Assembly: GCF_900197875.1 (NCBI RefSeq)
Contig: NZ_FZMO01000525.1
Span: 1 to 64,000 of the forward strand
DNA from: Frankia canadensis
GTDB lineage: Bacteria > Actinomycetota > Actinomycetes > Frankiales > Frankiaceae
DNA: 64,000 nucleotides
Direction of reading: 5' to 3'
A model generated the notes under the pieces. It had not been told where the DNA came from and made no database searches. It was given only the letters and a program-made list of their open reading frames with translations. Within the stretch, counting starts at the first letter, position 1. Every line of letters begins with the position of its first letter. The translations under genes and the position numbers were made by a program. Below are positions 1 through 8,349 of the stretch, piece by piece.

Positions 1-938
1 CCGTAGCCGGGGGCGCCCCCGCCCCGGGCTACGGCGCCGGTCAGCCGGCCCCCGGCTACGGCGCGCCCGGCGCGGGTCAGCCGGCCCCGGGCTATGGAGC
101 TCCCGCCGCGGGGCAACCGGCGCCCGGTTACGGCGGCCCGCCCGCGGGCCAGCCCGCCTACGCCGGGGCCCCGGGCATGGGTCCGGGCGGCGGTCATCCG
201 GGACGGGGGGCTCCGCCCGGCGCGGGCATGCCGGCGGCGGCCTTCGGCGGCCCCGAACCGCTGCCGTCGCAGGTCCAGCCCACTGCGCCGGGGGCGATGA
301 ACAGCCTCGCCCCGTATCGCGAGGTGGCCACGGCCGGCCGCTGGACGCAGCAGAACGGCAAGCTGGTGAAGGTCACCCTCGGTGAGGACGCCCTGGCCCT
401 GCGCGGGTCGATGGTCGCCTACCAGGGCAACGTCGAGTTCGACTACAAGGGCTCCGGGCTGCGCGGCCTCATCGAGGGCAAGCTGACCGGCCAGAGCGTC
501 AAGCTCATGACCTGCAAGGGTTCCGGCGAGGTGTTCCTCGCCCACGACGCCTCGGACCTGCACATCGTGGAGCTCGGGAACTCGTCGATCTGCATCAACG
601 CGAACAACCTGCTGGCGATGGACGCCACCGTGCGCACCGAGGTCCGGCGCATCGAGAGCCCCGGCATCCCCGGCGGCGGGCTGTTCCACTTCGAGGTGTC
701 CGGGCCGGGCTCGGTGGTCGTGATGACCAAGGGCTCGCCGATGACGCTGCCCGTGCAGGGACCGACGTTCGCGGACATGAACGCGCTGGTCGCCTGGACG
801 ACGGGGATGCGGGTCAGCGTGTCCACCCAGGTGCGGATCTCCCGGCAGATCTACGCCGGCAGCAGCGGCGAGGCGCTGGCGCTGCAGTTCATGGGGTTCG
901 CCGGCCACTTCGTCGTCGTCCAGCCCTACGAGGTCTGA
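1..938 (+). CDS. AIM24 family protein with Gly/Pro/Tyr/Gln-rich N-terminal repeats (5' partial)
   Basis: The reading frame is open from base 3, so the start lies left of the window. The first ~95 visible residues are a low-complexity repeat built on units such as GQPAPGYGAP. After the linker come about 210 residues matching the AIM24/TerD-like beta-rich fold: a QNGKLVKV opening, a GSMVAYQG motif, LMTCKGSGEVFLA and a closing FVVVQPYEV, all shared with the two genes downstream. AIM24 proteins are cytosolic or membrane-associated and their bacterial role is not established. The gene ends 10 bases before the next paralogue, so the three are probably one operon. Confidence 0.85.
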   Translation, partial: VAGGAPAPGYGAGQPAPGYGAPGAGQPAPGYGAPAAGQPAPGYGGPPAGQPAYAGAPGMGPGGGHPGRGAPPGAGMPAAAFGGPEPLPSQVQPTAPGAMNSLAPYREVATAGRWTQQNGKLVKVTLGEDALALRGSMVAYQGNVEFDYKGSGLRGLIEGKLTGQSVKLMTCKGSGEVFLAHDASDLHIVELGNSSICINANNLLAMDATVRTEVRRIESPGIPGGGLFHFEVSGPGSVVVMTKGSPMTLPVQGPTFADMNALVAWTTGMRVSVSTQVRISRQIYAGSSGEALALQFMGFAGHFVVVQPYEV

Positions 939-948
939 GGAGGATCGC

Positions 949-1626
949 GTGCAGGGCAGCCTGATCCAGCACTACGGGCCGACGCCCGTCATGGAGCGGA
1001 TGAGCAGGCACGGCTCCAAGATCGTCAAAGTGGTCATGAACCCCGGGCAGGACCTGTTCGCCCGGACCGGCTCCATGATCGCCTACGAGGGCCTGATCGA
1101 CTTCAACCCGCAGCCGCCGCAGCTGGGTCGGATGGCCTCCTCCTGGGCCACCGGCGAGGGCGTGCCGCTCATGACCGCCACCGGCCAGGGCCTGCTCTAC
1201 CTCGCCGACTACGGCAAGGAGGTCATCGTCGCGCAGCTCGCCGGCGAGGGCCTGTCCGTCAACGGCAAGAACATCCTGGCCTTCGACGCCCAGCTCGACT
1301 GGAAGATCGAGCGGGTGCGCGGAGTGACGATGCTGTCCGGGATGGGGATGTTCAACGTGGTGCTGCGCGGTCACGGCTGGGTGGCGCTCACGGCGAAGGG
1401 CAGTCCGATCGTGCTCGACACCCGCGAGGCGCCGACGTACGTCGACACCGACGCGCTCGTCGCCTACACCGACGGGCTGCGGGTCGAGCCGCGGCGCACG
1501 GCCCGCCTGGGCGGGCTGATCGGCCGTGGCTCCGGCGAGGCGTTCCAGCTCGGGTTCTCCGGGCAGGGTTTCGTCGTCGTCCAGCCGAGCGAGGACGAGC
1601 GCCCCAACCTGTCGCTGCGGGGCTGA
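949..1626 (+). CDS. AIM24 family protein
   Basis: A 225-residue protein starting at GTG 949; an AGGAGG ribosome site at 938-943 overlaps the stop of the previous gene and fixes this start. It consists almost entirely of the AIM24 domain (GSMIAYEG near residue 42, LYLADYGKEVIV, SVNGKNILAFD, ending FVVVQPSEDE) and lacks the Pro/Gly-rich extension of its neighbours. It is the middle member of a three-paralogue tandem array. The lack of the disordered arm suggests the three have different partners or positions in a shared complex; that is inference. Confidence 0.87.
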   Translation: MQGSLIQHYGPTPVMERMSRHGSKIVKVVMNPGQDLFARTGSMIAYEGLIDFNPQPPQLGRMASSWATGEGVPLMTATGQGLLYLADYGKEVIVAQLAGEGLSVNGKNILAFDAQLDWKIERVRGVTMLSGMGMFNVVLRGHGWVALTAKGSPIVLDTREAPTYVDTDALVAYTDGLRVEPRRTARLGGLIGRGSGEAFQLGFSGQGFVVVQPSEDERPNLSLRG

Positions 1627-1674
1627 GCCGACGATGACGAACGACGGTCCGGGGGAGTCGGGGAGGATGTGGCC

Positions 1675-2805
1675 ATGACGCACGGCGGAGCGTACGGACA
1701 TCCGGGTGGTCCCGGCGGCGGCTACCCCGGTGGTCCGGGCGGCCCCGGCTACCCGCCGCCCGGGCCCGGCTACCCGGGTGGTCCTGGCGGCGGCTACCCA
1801 CCCGCGCCCGGTGGATATCCGGGCGGTGGATACCCGCCGGCTCCCGGCGGCGCGCCGGGCTACCCGGGCGCCGCGCCCGGCTATCCGCCGCCCCCGCCCG
1901 GCGGCGGCTATCCGGGTGGCCCGGGTGTGCCGCCGGGGGCTCCGGGCGCTCCCGGGGCCGGCGGGCCGGCCGGCGGGATCCGCAGCAGCCTGCTGGACAA
2001 CCCCGAGCGCCCCTCCGAGGAGCCGTTCAGCCTGCAGAACGGCAAGATGCTGCGGGCGGCGCTCGGCCGCGGGATGCGCGAGTTCTACGCCCGCAAGGGC
2101 GCGATGGTCGCCTACCAGGGCGGCGTCAACTTCGACGGCCACTGGGAGGGCTGGGGCAGCCAGTTCCGCAGCTTCTTCAGCGGCGGCGAGGGCCTCAACC
2201 TCATGCAGGTCTCCGGTTCCGGCACGGTCTTCCTCGCCAACCAGGCGCAGGACATCCACCTGCTCGACCTCGACGGCTACGACGGGCTGACCGTCGACGG
2301 CAAGAACGTGCTGGCGTTCAACTCCGACCTGAACTGGGACCTGGTCCGCGTCGACAGCCAGGTCGGCATCGCCGGCGTCGGCTCCTACCAGGTCGAGCTG
2401 CGCGGCACCGGCCGCGTCGCGGTATGCACCTCCGGCGCGCCGCTGGTCATGCGGGTGACCCACCAGAACTACTACTTCGCCGACGCGGACGCGGTCGTCG
2501 GCTGGTCGTCGAGCCTGCAGGTGTCGATGCAGGCGGCGGTGACGTCGTCGTCGGTGTGGCGCCCGCGCGGCAACACCGGGGAGAGCTGGCAGATGCAGTT
2601 CTCCGGCGACGGCTACGTGATCGTGCAGCCCTGCGAGCTGCTACCGCCGTACAACGCGCTGGCCGGCGCCGGCCCGGCCGGCCATTTCGGCTTCGGCGAC
2701 CAGGGTTTCGGCGGCAACCAGCTCGGCGGGCACGGCGGCCAGCAGCAGGGCGGCGGCTTCGGCAACCTCGGCGGCGGCCTCGGCGGCCTGTTCGGCAACC
2801 GCTGA
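1675..2805 (+). CDS. AIM24 family protein with Pro/Gly/Tyr-rich N-terminus and Gly/Gln-rich tail
   Basis: I chose ATG 1675 because GGGAGG at 1661-1666 sits eight bases before it; the in-frame GTG at 1669 would be too close. Residues 1-100 are repeats of the GGYPPAPGGYPGG type. The AIM24 domain follows at ~120-320 (LQNGKMLRA, GAMVAYQGG, LTVDGKNVLAFN, YVIVQPCELLP). The last ~50 residues are Gly/Gln/Phe-rich. Flexible tails at both ends would suit a scaffold or condensate-forming protein, but that is inference. A weak hairpin just downstream may end the operon. Confidence 0.87.
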   Translation: MTHGGAYGHPGGPGGGYPGGPGGPGYPPPGPGYPGGPGGGYPPAPGGYPGGGYPPAPGGAPGYPGAAPGYPPPPPGGGYPGGPGVPPGAPGAPGAGGPAGGIRSSLLDNPERPSEEPFSLQNGKMLRAALGRGMREFYARKGAMVAYQGGVNFDGHWEGWGSQFRSFFSGGEGLNLMQVSGSGTVFLANQAQDIHLLDLDGYDGLTVDGKNVLAFNSDLNWDLVRVDSQVGIAGVGSYQVELRGTGRVAVCTSGAPLVMRVTHQNYYFADADAVVGWSSSLQVSMQAAVTSSSVWRPRGNTGESWQMQFSGDGYVIVQPCELLPPYNALAGAGPAGHFGFGDQGFGGNQLGGHGGQQQGGGFGNLGGGLGGLFGNR

Positions 2806-2823
2806 ACCGACGTCCGAGGCGGA

Positions 2824-2842
2824 CTTCCCACGGGTGGGGAAG
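2824..2842 (+). terminator. weak hairpin after the AIM24 operon
   Basis: CTTCCCA and TGGGGAAG form an imperfect inverted repeat with a four-base loop, 19 bases after the third AIM24 stop. There is no U-tract, so terminator function is tentative. Confidence 0.3.
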
Positions 2843-2957
2843 CGCGTGCGGGGGACAGCGGCGCCGTGTCGCGAGCTCGGCGTGGCGTGTCTGGTTCGTC
2901 CCCCTGGTCGCGACACATGCCTCCGTGGCGCGGCCAGAACGTTGCTCCAGCCCGCCG

Positions 2958-3989
2958 TCATCGCCTTTTCGGTAGCGCGTCGGCCGGGCGTGCGCGGTTG
3001 ATGACGTTCCTGGCGACACCGAACGGGTTCGCGAACCTGCCGGCTGTCGGCCCGGAGCGGGTCGGTCGGCTGTCCGGAGAACGCGTCAGGTCGAGGTTCT
3101 GGCGGGTGTCCGCGCGGCGGGGGCGCGGGACGGCGCTGGCCCGGGAGAGCAGGATGACGCCGCCGACGACCAGCGTCGCCGCGACGGCGAGGCCGAGCGC
3201 CCCGCCCGGGTCGCTTGGCCAGGGCACGCCGAACACGAGGACACCCAGCAGGTAGGCGGCGGTCGGGTTGGTAATGGTCATCGCGGTGACGACAGCGGCG
3301 AGCGGACCCACCGCGTAGGCCATCTGGCCCAGGCACAGGCTCGTCAGTGTGACCCCGCACAGGGCATACGGAAACCACTGCGCGACTGTTGCGTGGAACC
3401 CGTTCGCGAGGGTCACATCAGTTGTCTGTTTGAGCAGCAGCGCGCTCAGCGCGACGAACAGACCGGCCGCCGTGCCGAACTGCGCCGCCCGCACCGGGGG
3501 CCGGCGGCCGAACGACGAGCCCACGAGCAGCGCCGCCAGCACCACGATCACCGCCACCGCCAGTGGCAGTCGATGCTCGTTCAGTGGCGCCTGTGCGGGC
3601 AGGCGGGCCTGGACACTGAGCAGCAGCGCGAGTCCGGCGCAGATCGCCAGGACCGCGCACCAGGCCGCCCGGGCCATCCGCAGCCTGGTCCGAACGAGCC
3701 CCAGCGGCAGGGCGAACACCAGCTGGGTGACCATGAGCGGCTGCACCTCGGCGAGTGAACCGGCGTGCAGCGCCAGCGCCTGCAGGACGAAACCGGCGGC
3801 GTTCACCAGCCATCCCAGCAGCCACAGCGGTTCCCGGGCGAGGTCGAGCAGGTGGCCCGGGCCGGGCACCGCGACATGGTGATCGTCGCGTTCGGCGAAG
3901 CGGCTGCGGGCGGCGGCCCGCTGCTGCAGCGCCGCCGAGGACGCCAGCAAGAAGGAGGCGAGCAGGGCGAGCGGGATGAACGACGACAC
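2958..3989 (-). CDS. DMT (drug/metabolite transporter)-type membrane protein
   Basis: A 343-residue protein with about nine or ten hydrophobic segments, starting with LALLASFLLASSAALQQ and including ALCGVTLTSLCLGQMAYAVG and ALGLAVAATLVVGGVILLS. The arrangement fits the EamA/DMT or NIPA-like transporter superfamily. The last ~65 residues form an Arg-rich hydrophilic tail not typical of the family. The start is GTG 3989 with no clear ribosome site upstream, so a different start or a leaderless message is possible. Substrate unknown. The gene converges with the AIM24 operon. Confidence 0.75.
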   Translation of the reverse strand: MSSFIPLALLASFLLASSAALQQRAAARSRFAERDDHHVAVPGPGHLLDLAREPLWLLGWLVNAAGFVLQALALHAGSLAEVQPLMVTQLVFALPLGLVRTRLRMARAAWCAVLAICAGLALLLSVQARLPAQAPLNEHRLPLAVAVIVVLAALLVGSSFGRRPPVRAAQFGTAAGLFVALSALLLKQTTDVTLANGFHATVAQWFPYALCGVTLTSLCLGQMAYAVGPLAAVVTAMTITNPTAAYLLGVLVFGVPWPSDPGGALGLAVAATLVVGGVILLSRASAVPRPRRADTRQNLDLTRSPDSRPTRSGPTAGRFANPFGVARNVINRARPADALPKRR

Positions 3990-4401
3990 GGTCGGGACGG
4001 TCGCTCAGGGGGCGCCGCCGCGGCCGGCGCCTACCGGCGGCGGCTCGTCCTGCGGCGGCTCGTCCCGCGGCGGGATGGGTTCGTCGGAGGATCGCGTCGC
4101 GGCGGCGGTCGCGGGCGCCGGCGGTGATTCGTCCGTACCAGGCATGTCGCACACGATGGCGCGGAAGGTACCGGCGCCGCCAGACCCGCGGGGGTGTCTC
4201 GGGCCACCCGTTGGCACCTACATCGCCCGATCCGGCTAGCTAGGAGCGTGTGACTACTTCGGGCTCTGGACGGGCGGTTGATCCGTAGCTTGGCACTTGC
4301 CCGCGTGATTCCGACGACGCGGGACCGTTCGGACCACAGCGCCCTCCTTTCGAGCCGGCGGGGGCGGGTCCACGGTGACCTGCGCGGGGGGAAGGACGGC
4401 G
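3990..4401. other. intergenic region without a recognisable gene
   Basis: About 410 bases separate the divergent transporter and the next plus-strand gene. Open frames here have no recognisable protein and look like GC-bias artefacts. It probably holds both promoters, but I cannot place them with confidence. Confidence 0.5.
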
Positions 4402-5343
4402 ATGCTGACGCCGGCAACGATTCTGCTGGGACTCCTGATCGCCCTCGCGGTGGTCGAGGCGCGCTCGCGCCGCCGGGCCGGTCCGTACCGGGCCCCGGAC
4501 GACCGTGATCCATCCGAAGGGACGGCCGCGGGGCACACGGCCGATCCCGATCTCGAGCCCACGACCCACGACACGCCGCACGCCTCGATCACCACCATCA
4601 CCATCCGCTCCGACGCCCACGCCCACGCCCACGCTGACACCCACGCCGACGCCCACGACCAGGCCGACGCCGACGCCGACCGCCAGGCCAGCGCCGAGAC
4701 CCAGCCAGGCATCGTGATGCAGCCCGGCTTCACGAGTCACGATCACCCGGCCGCCCACGCCGACGCGCCGGCAGTGGCGGGCGGCCCGGCGCTGCCGCGT
4801 GCCACGGCCGTCAGCGCACCGACGTCGCCCGGCCCGGCCGCCGACGGTCCCTGCGCGGCCGGCGACGCGGCGGGTGCGCGGATCGTGGAGCACGACGAGA
4901 AGGGCGTGACGGCCGAGAGCGCTCCGACCGTGCCCCTGTCCCGGCCGGCGACCCGCGCACAGCCGGCCGCGGCCGCCCCCCAGCCGATGCCACTGGTCCA
5001 GTCCCTGCCGCCGGTCCAGCCGGTCCAGCCGGTCCAGCCGGTCCAGGCAGTCCAGCCGGTCCCAGCCCAGCCGGGGCAGGTGGGCGGGCCGGCGCAGCCT
5101 CGGCTGCCGCGTCCTCGGGGGCCACTGCCCGCGCCGGTGCCGCGTCCCTCCCGGTCGCACGGGCTGCCGCCGAGCGGGTGGATCCCGCGCCAGCCGGGGG
5201 CGCTGCCCGCCGTGCCAGGGGCGGCCTTCATCCCGCGCTCGGCCCGTACCCGGCGGCCGGTCTGCCCGCGGCCGACCCTCGCGCCGCGTTGGCGTCAGGC
5301 CGGCCCGCCGGCCGCACCGGTCACCGGCAACGACGGGAGCTGA
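4402..5343 (+). CDS. hypothetical membrane-anchored low-complexity protein
   Basis: ATG 4402 follows a GGGGGGAAGGA ribosome site. Residues 3-18 (LTPATILLGLLIALAV) form a single N-terminal membrane anchor followed by Arg-rich residues, so the rest probably faces the cytoplasm or the signal is uncleaved. The remainder is low complexity: a His/Asp/Ala run (alternating AHAHAD and ADAD), then VQPVQPVQPVQ repeats and a Pro/Arg-rich tail. No domain is recognised. The opposite strand is also open over much of this stretch, but the membrane segment and ribosome site favour this strand. Confidence 0.5.
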   Translation: MLTPATILLGLLIALAVVEARSRRRAGPYRAPDDRDPSEGTAAGHTADPDLEPTTHDTPHASITTITIRSDAHAHAHADTHADAHDQADADADRQASAETQPGIVMQPGFTSHDHPAAHADAPAVAGGPALPRATAVSAPTSPGPAADGPCAAGDAAGARIVEHDEKGVTAESAPTVPLSRPATRAQPAAAAPQPMPLVQSLPPVQPVQPVQPVQAVQPVPAQPGQVGGPAQPRLPRPRGPLPAPVPRPSRSHGLPPSGWIPRQPGALPAVPGAAFIPRSARTRRPVCPRPTLAPRWRQAGPPAAPVTGNDGS

Positions 5344-5459
5344 ATCCCCGCGGGGCGGTGCATCGCGCCGCCCCGCGGGAGCGCGGCGCGGCCACCGCCC
5401 GGCTGGTGTGCTTCAGCGGCGCCGGCTTCAGCGACCAGCTGACCGCGGCCGCCGCCGCG

Positions 5460-8207
5460 TCACGGGACGTCCTCCTCGTCGGCGCGGCCGACCTCTACGC
5501 CGACGCCTGACGCCGGGCGGCCCGGGCCGTCGGGGCCGTTCGCCGCACTGAACAGGCGCTCGCGTTCGGCGGCGACGATCTCGCGGGCGAGGTCGGCCTC
5601 GGAGACGTCGAACGCCTCGGGGGCGCTCGACGCGGTGGCGCTCTCCCGCGCGAAGTCGTCGAACAGGGCCCGCTTGCGCGCCAGGATCTCGCCGATCCGC
5701 TGGTCGACGCCCTGGTCGGACAGCAGCCGGTGCACCTGGACGGACTCGACCTGGCCCATCCGGTGCGCCCGGGCGATCGCCTGCCACTCGATGGTCGGCT
5801 TGAGCTGCGGTTCGCACAGGATGACGACGGACGCGGCCTGGATGTTGAGCCCGACCCCGCCGGCGACGATCTGCGCGACCAGCACGGCGCCGTGCCCGGC
5901 CGCGGCGAACTCGTCCACGACCTGCTGGCGCCGCGCCGCCGGCACGGAACCGGTGAGCGGGCCGAACACCGGCCCCGGCAGCACGCGTGCCACCAGGTCG
6001 AGCACGCCACGGAAGTGGGAGAAGACGAGCACCCGCCGACCGTTGGCCTCGGCCTCGGCGACGATCTCGACCAGCCGGGCGACCTTCTGCGAGTGCTCCC
6101 CGGCCGTCATCGCGGCCTGCCGCATGGCCATGAACGCGCCGGCGTCGACCGCGGCCCGGTAGGCGGCCCGGTCCGCGCCCGACATCGGCAGCACCTCGTC
6201 GACCTCGACGAGCTCGGGCAGCTCGGTGAGTACGTCCTCCTGGTTGCGTCGCAGGTAGGCCGGTGCGACCTGGCGGCGGAACAGCCGGGGGGACAGGCCA
6301 CTGGTGTCGACGACGAGTCCGGGCTGCACGTAGCGGACGAGCGCGGCGAAGTCGTCGAGCCGGTTCTCCAGCGGGGTGCCGGTGAGCAGCAGCGCCCGCT
6401 CGGCCCGGTCGAGGACGGCGGCCGCCGCGCCAGACCGCTTCGTCTGCGGGTTCTTGATGTAGTGCGCCTCGTCGACGACCACACAGCCGAGCTCCACGCC
6501 GTCGAGATGGGGGGAGAGCCAGCCGAGCGTCTCGTAGGTGGTGACGGCGACCCCGCCGCCGCGCCGCCAGTCGCCGACCGCGGAGGACCGGCCCGGGCCG
6601 TGCAGCCGGTGGGGACGCAGCGTCGACTTCGCGGCGATCTCCCGGACCCAGTTGGTGACCACCGCGGCGGGGCAGACGACCAGGCCGTGATGGTGGCCCT
6701 GGGAGCGCAGGTGGGCGAGCACGGCGAGGGCTTCGACGGTCTTGCCCAGCCCCATCTCGTCACCGAGGATGACCCGGCGCTGGACCAGCGCGAACCGGGC
6801 GCCGAAGCTCTGGTAGCCGCGCAGCGTGCCGACGGTGAGGTGCTCGGTGTTGAGGGACAGGGCACGGACGGCCTCGACGATCTCCTCGGGCAGGTCGCCG
6901 TGCGTCCGCGCCTCGTCCTCGGGTGCGAAGCCGAGCTCGGCGAGCATGCCGAAGTAGTCCGCGGGCCGGTGCAGGAAGTCGTCCCACGGGTCGGCGGAGG
7001 GCGCGGTGCTGGTCGGGGCGGTGCTGGTCGGGGCGGTGCTGGTCGGGGCGACGGTGGCGGCGCGGGCCAGGACGGCGTGTACGCCGGCGAGGAGGTCCGC
7101 CGCGCTCAGGTGCGCGACCGGGAACACGACCAGCTGGGCGGGGTGGCGTTCGAGGGCGTCCGCGAGTCCGGTGAGTTCCCGGGCGCGGTCCAGGTCCCAG
7201 GTGGCGCCCCGCAGCCGGCGGGTCGCGTCCCAGGCGCCGAGCCGGCGCAGGAGCTCGGTGGTCGCCTCGGTGCGGTGGCGGATGTCGATGCGGACGGGCA
7301 TCTCGTCGTAGGTCGTCTGCCACAGTGTCTGGGCCGCGCCGCGCAGCCGCGTCGCCAGCGTCGGACCGATGCCCGGGACGTGCTCCAGCCGGGCGCCATG
7401 CTCGATCACCTGCTGGACGACGGTGATGCCCGCCTCGGTCAGCGGGGTGATGCTCAGCCGGTCGCGGGTCGCCTCGCGCAGCCGGGCGACGGGCATCGCG
7501 GTGAGCACGCGGCGCGTCTCGGCCCGCCGGATCCGCTCGCCGGCCCGGGCGGCGGCGGCCCGGTAGCCGGCCTCGTCGCCGAGGGCCCGCGCGATCACGG
7601 CGTTCGCCCGGGCCAGCCCGGCCACCTCGATGCCGTCGACGAGCCTGGCGCGCTGACCCGGCGCCACGGCGAGGGCGAGGTGCCGGGCGAGGCCGACGTC
7701 GTCGGCGAGGGCGTCCGCGCCACCGATGCCCCGCGTGCCGTCCTGGTCCGGCGTCAGCTCGGCGAGGATGGCCGCCAGTCCGTGCTCGATGCCCCAGGCC
7801 TCGTACTGGTCGAGGAACGCGGCGGCCTGCTCGCCCGCGTCGCGTCGCGCCCGGCCGGAGACGAGCCGGCGCGCGCCGAGCACGGCGCGGGCCCGGTGGA
7901 CGGCGTCGGGGATCTCCCCGGTCAGCTGGTCCAGGTAGTGCGCGGCCCGGTCGGTGAGGTCGGGGACGCGGGCCGCCCGCGCGAGGGCGCCCAGCCGGGC
8001 GTCGTCCTCGCCGCGCAGCGGCAGCACCTGCCAGGCCGGTGTGCCGTCCCGCGGGACCTCGACGACGGCGCGGCGCAGCTCGCCAGCGGCGGCCGACACC
8101 TGCTCGGTGATGCGCGCGCGCCGGGCCAGCAGGGCGCTCGCCTGCTCCGCCCAGCCGCCGACCCGCGCGATGGTCTGGGCGAGCTGGTGTCTTTCCGTTC
8201 TGTTCAT
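5460..8207 (-). CDS. SNF2-family DEAD/DEAH-box helicase with helix-hairpin-helix
   Basis: A 915-residue protein if started at ATG 8207 (MNRTERHQLAQ); the frame runs open further upstream but that stretch is the divergent promoter. Residues ~270-290 hold a helix-hairpin-helix (LEHVPGIGPTLATRL), a DNA-binding element. The ATPase core has GDEMGLGKT (~482), VVVDEAHYIKN (~576), LLTGTPLEN, then helicase-C motifs VLVFSHFRG (~720) and ARAHRMGQ (~811). A three-fold repeat of TSTAP precedes the core. SNF2 enzymes translocate on duplex DNA and remodel bound proteins. The gene is divergent from a second SNF2-type gene 142 bases away, suggesting a functional pair. Confidence 0.88.
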   Translation of the reverse strand: MNRTERHQLAQTIARVGGWAEQASALLARRARITEQVSAAAGELRRAVVEVPRDGTPAWQVLPLRGEDDARLGALARAARVPDLTDRAAHYLDQLTGEIPDAVHRARAVLGARRLVSGRARRDAGEQAAAFLDQYEAWGIEHGLAAILAELTPDQDGTRGIGGADALADDVGLARHLALAVAPGQRARLVDGIEVAGLARANAVIARALGDEAGYRAAAARAGERIRRAETRRVLTAMPVARLREATRDRLSITPLTEAGITVVQQVIEHGARLEHVPGIGPTLATRLRGAAQTLWQTTYDEMPVRIDIRHRTEATTELLRRLGAWDATRRLRGATWDLDRARELTGLADALERHPAQLVVFPVAHLSAADLLAGVHAVLARAATVAPTSTAPTSTAPTSTAPSADPWDDFLHRPADYFGMLAELGFAPEDEARTHGDLPEEIVEAVRALSLNTEHLTVGTLRGYQSFGARFALVQRRVILGDEMGLGKTVEALAVLAHLRSQGHHHGLVVCPAAVVTNWVREIAAKSTLRPHRLHGPGRSSAVGDWRRGGGVAVTTYETLGWLSPHLDGVELGCVVVDEAHYIKNPQTKRSGAAAAVLDRAERALLLTGTPLENRLDDFAALVRYVQPGLVVDTSGLSPRLFRRQVAPAYLRRNQEDVLTELPELVEVDEVLPMSGADRAAYRAAVDAGAFMAMRQAAMTAGEHSQKVARLVEIVAEAEANGRRVLVFSHFRGVLDLVARVLPGPVFGPLTGSVPAARRQQVVDEFAAAGHGAVLVAQIVAGGVGLNIQAASVVILCEPQLKPTIEWQAIARAHRMGQVESVQVHRLLSDQGVDQRIGEILARKRALFDDFARESATASSAPEAFDVSEADLAREIVAAERERLFSAANGPDGPGRPASGVGVEVGRADEEDVP

Positions 8208-8349
8208 CTGGTCCGTACGCCCCCGGCTCGTCGCGGCGAACACTATCTTTTCCGGCCGGCCGAGGTCTTTGCGGCTTCGATGGCGGGCTGGAGGGGTGCG
8301 GTCGGCCGTTTCCGATAGCGTGGACGTTTCGCCGATCGGGGAGGACTTC
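8208..8349. promoter_or_regulatory. bidirectional promoter region between two SNF2 helicases
   Basis: 142 bases separate the two divergent helicase starts. It includes the less GC-rich stretch at about 8240-8255. I could not identify convincing -35/-10 boxes. Co-regulation is inferred from the layout only. Confidence 0.45.

Noticed and set aside
4600-4690. A short-period direct repeat as a possible CRISPR or minisatellite
   Set aside because: The repeat lies in codons for alternating His/Ala/Asp in a low-complexity protein; no spacers of constant length.
4240-5160. A minus-strand 306-codon frame opposite the membrane-anchored protein
   Set aside because: Arg/Gly-rich with no ribosome site or domain; the plus strand has an anchor helix and a ribosome site. 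Some doubt remains because both products are low complexity.
5730-8318. An 862-codon plus-strand open frame opposite the other SNF2 gene
   Set aside because: Composition is typical of an antisense shadow (Gly/Arg/Asp-rich, no motifs) and it covers the coding strand of a clear helicase.
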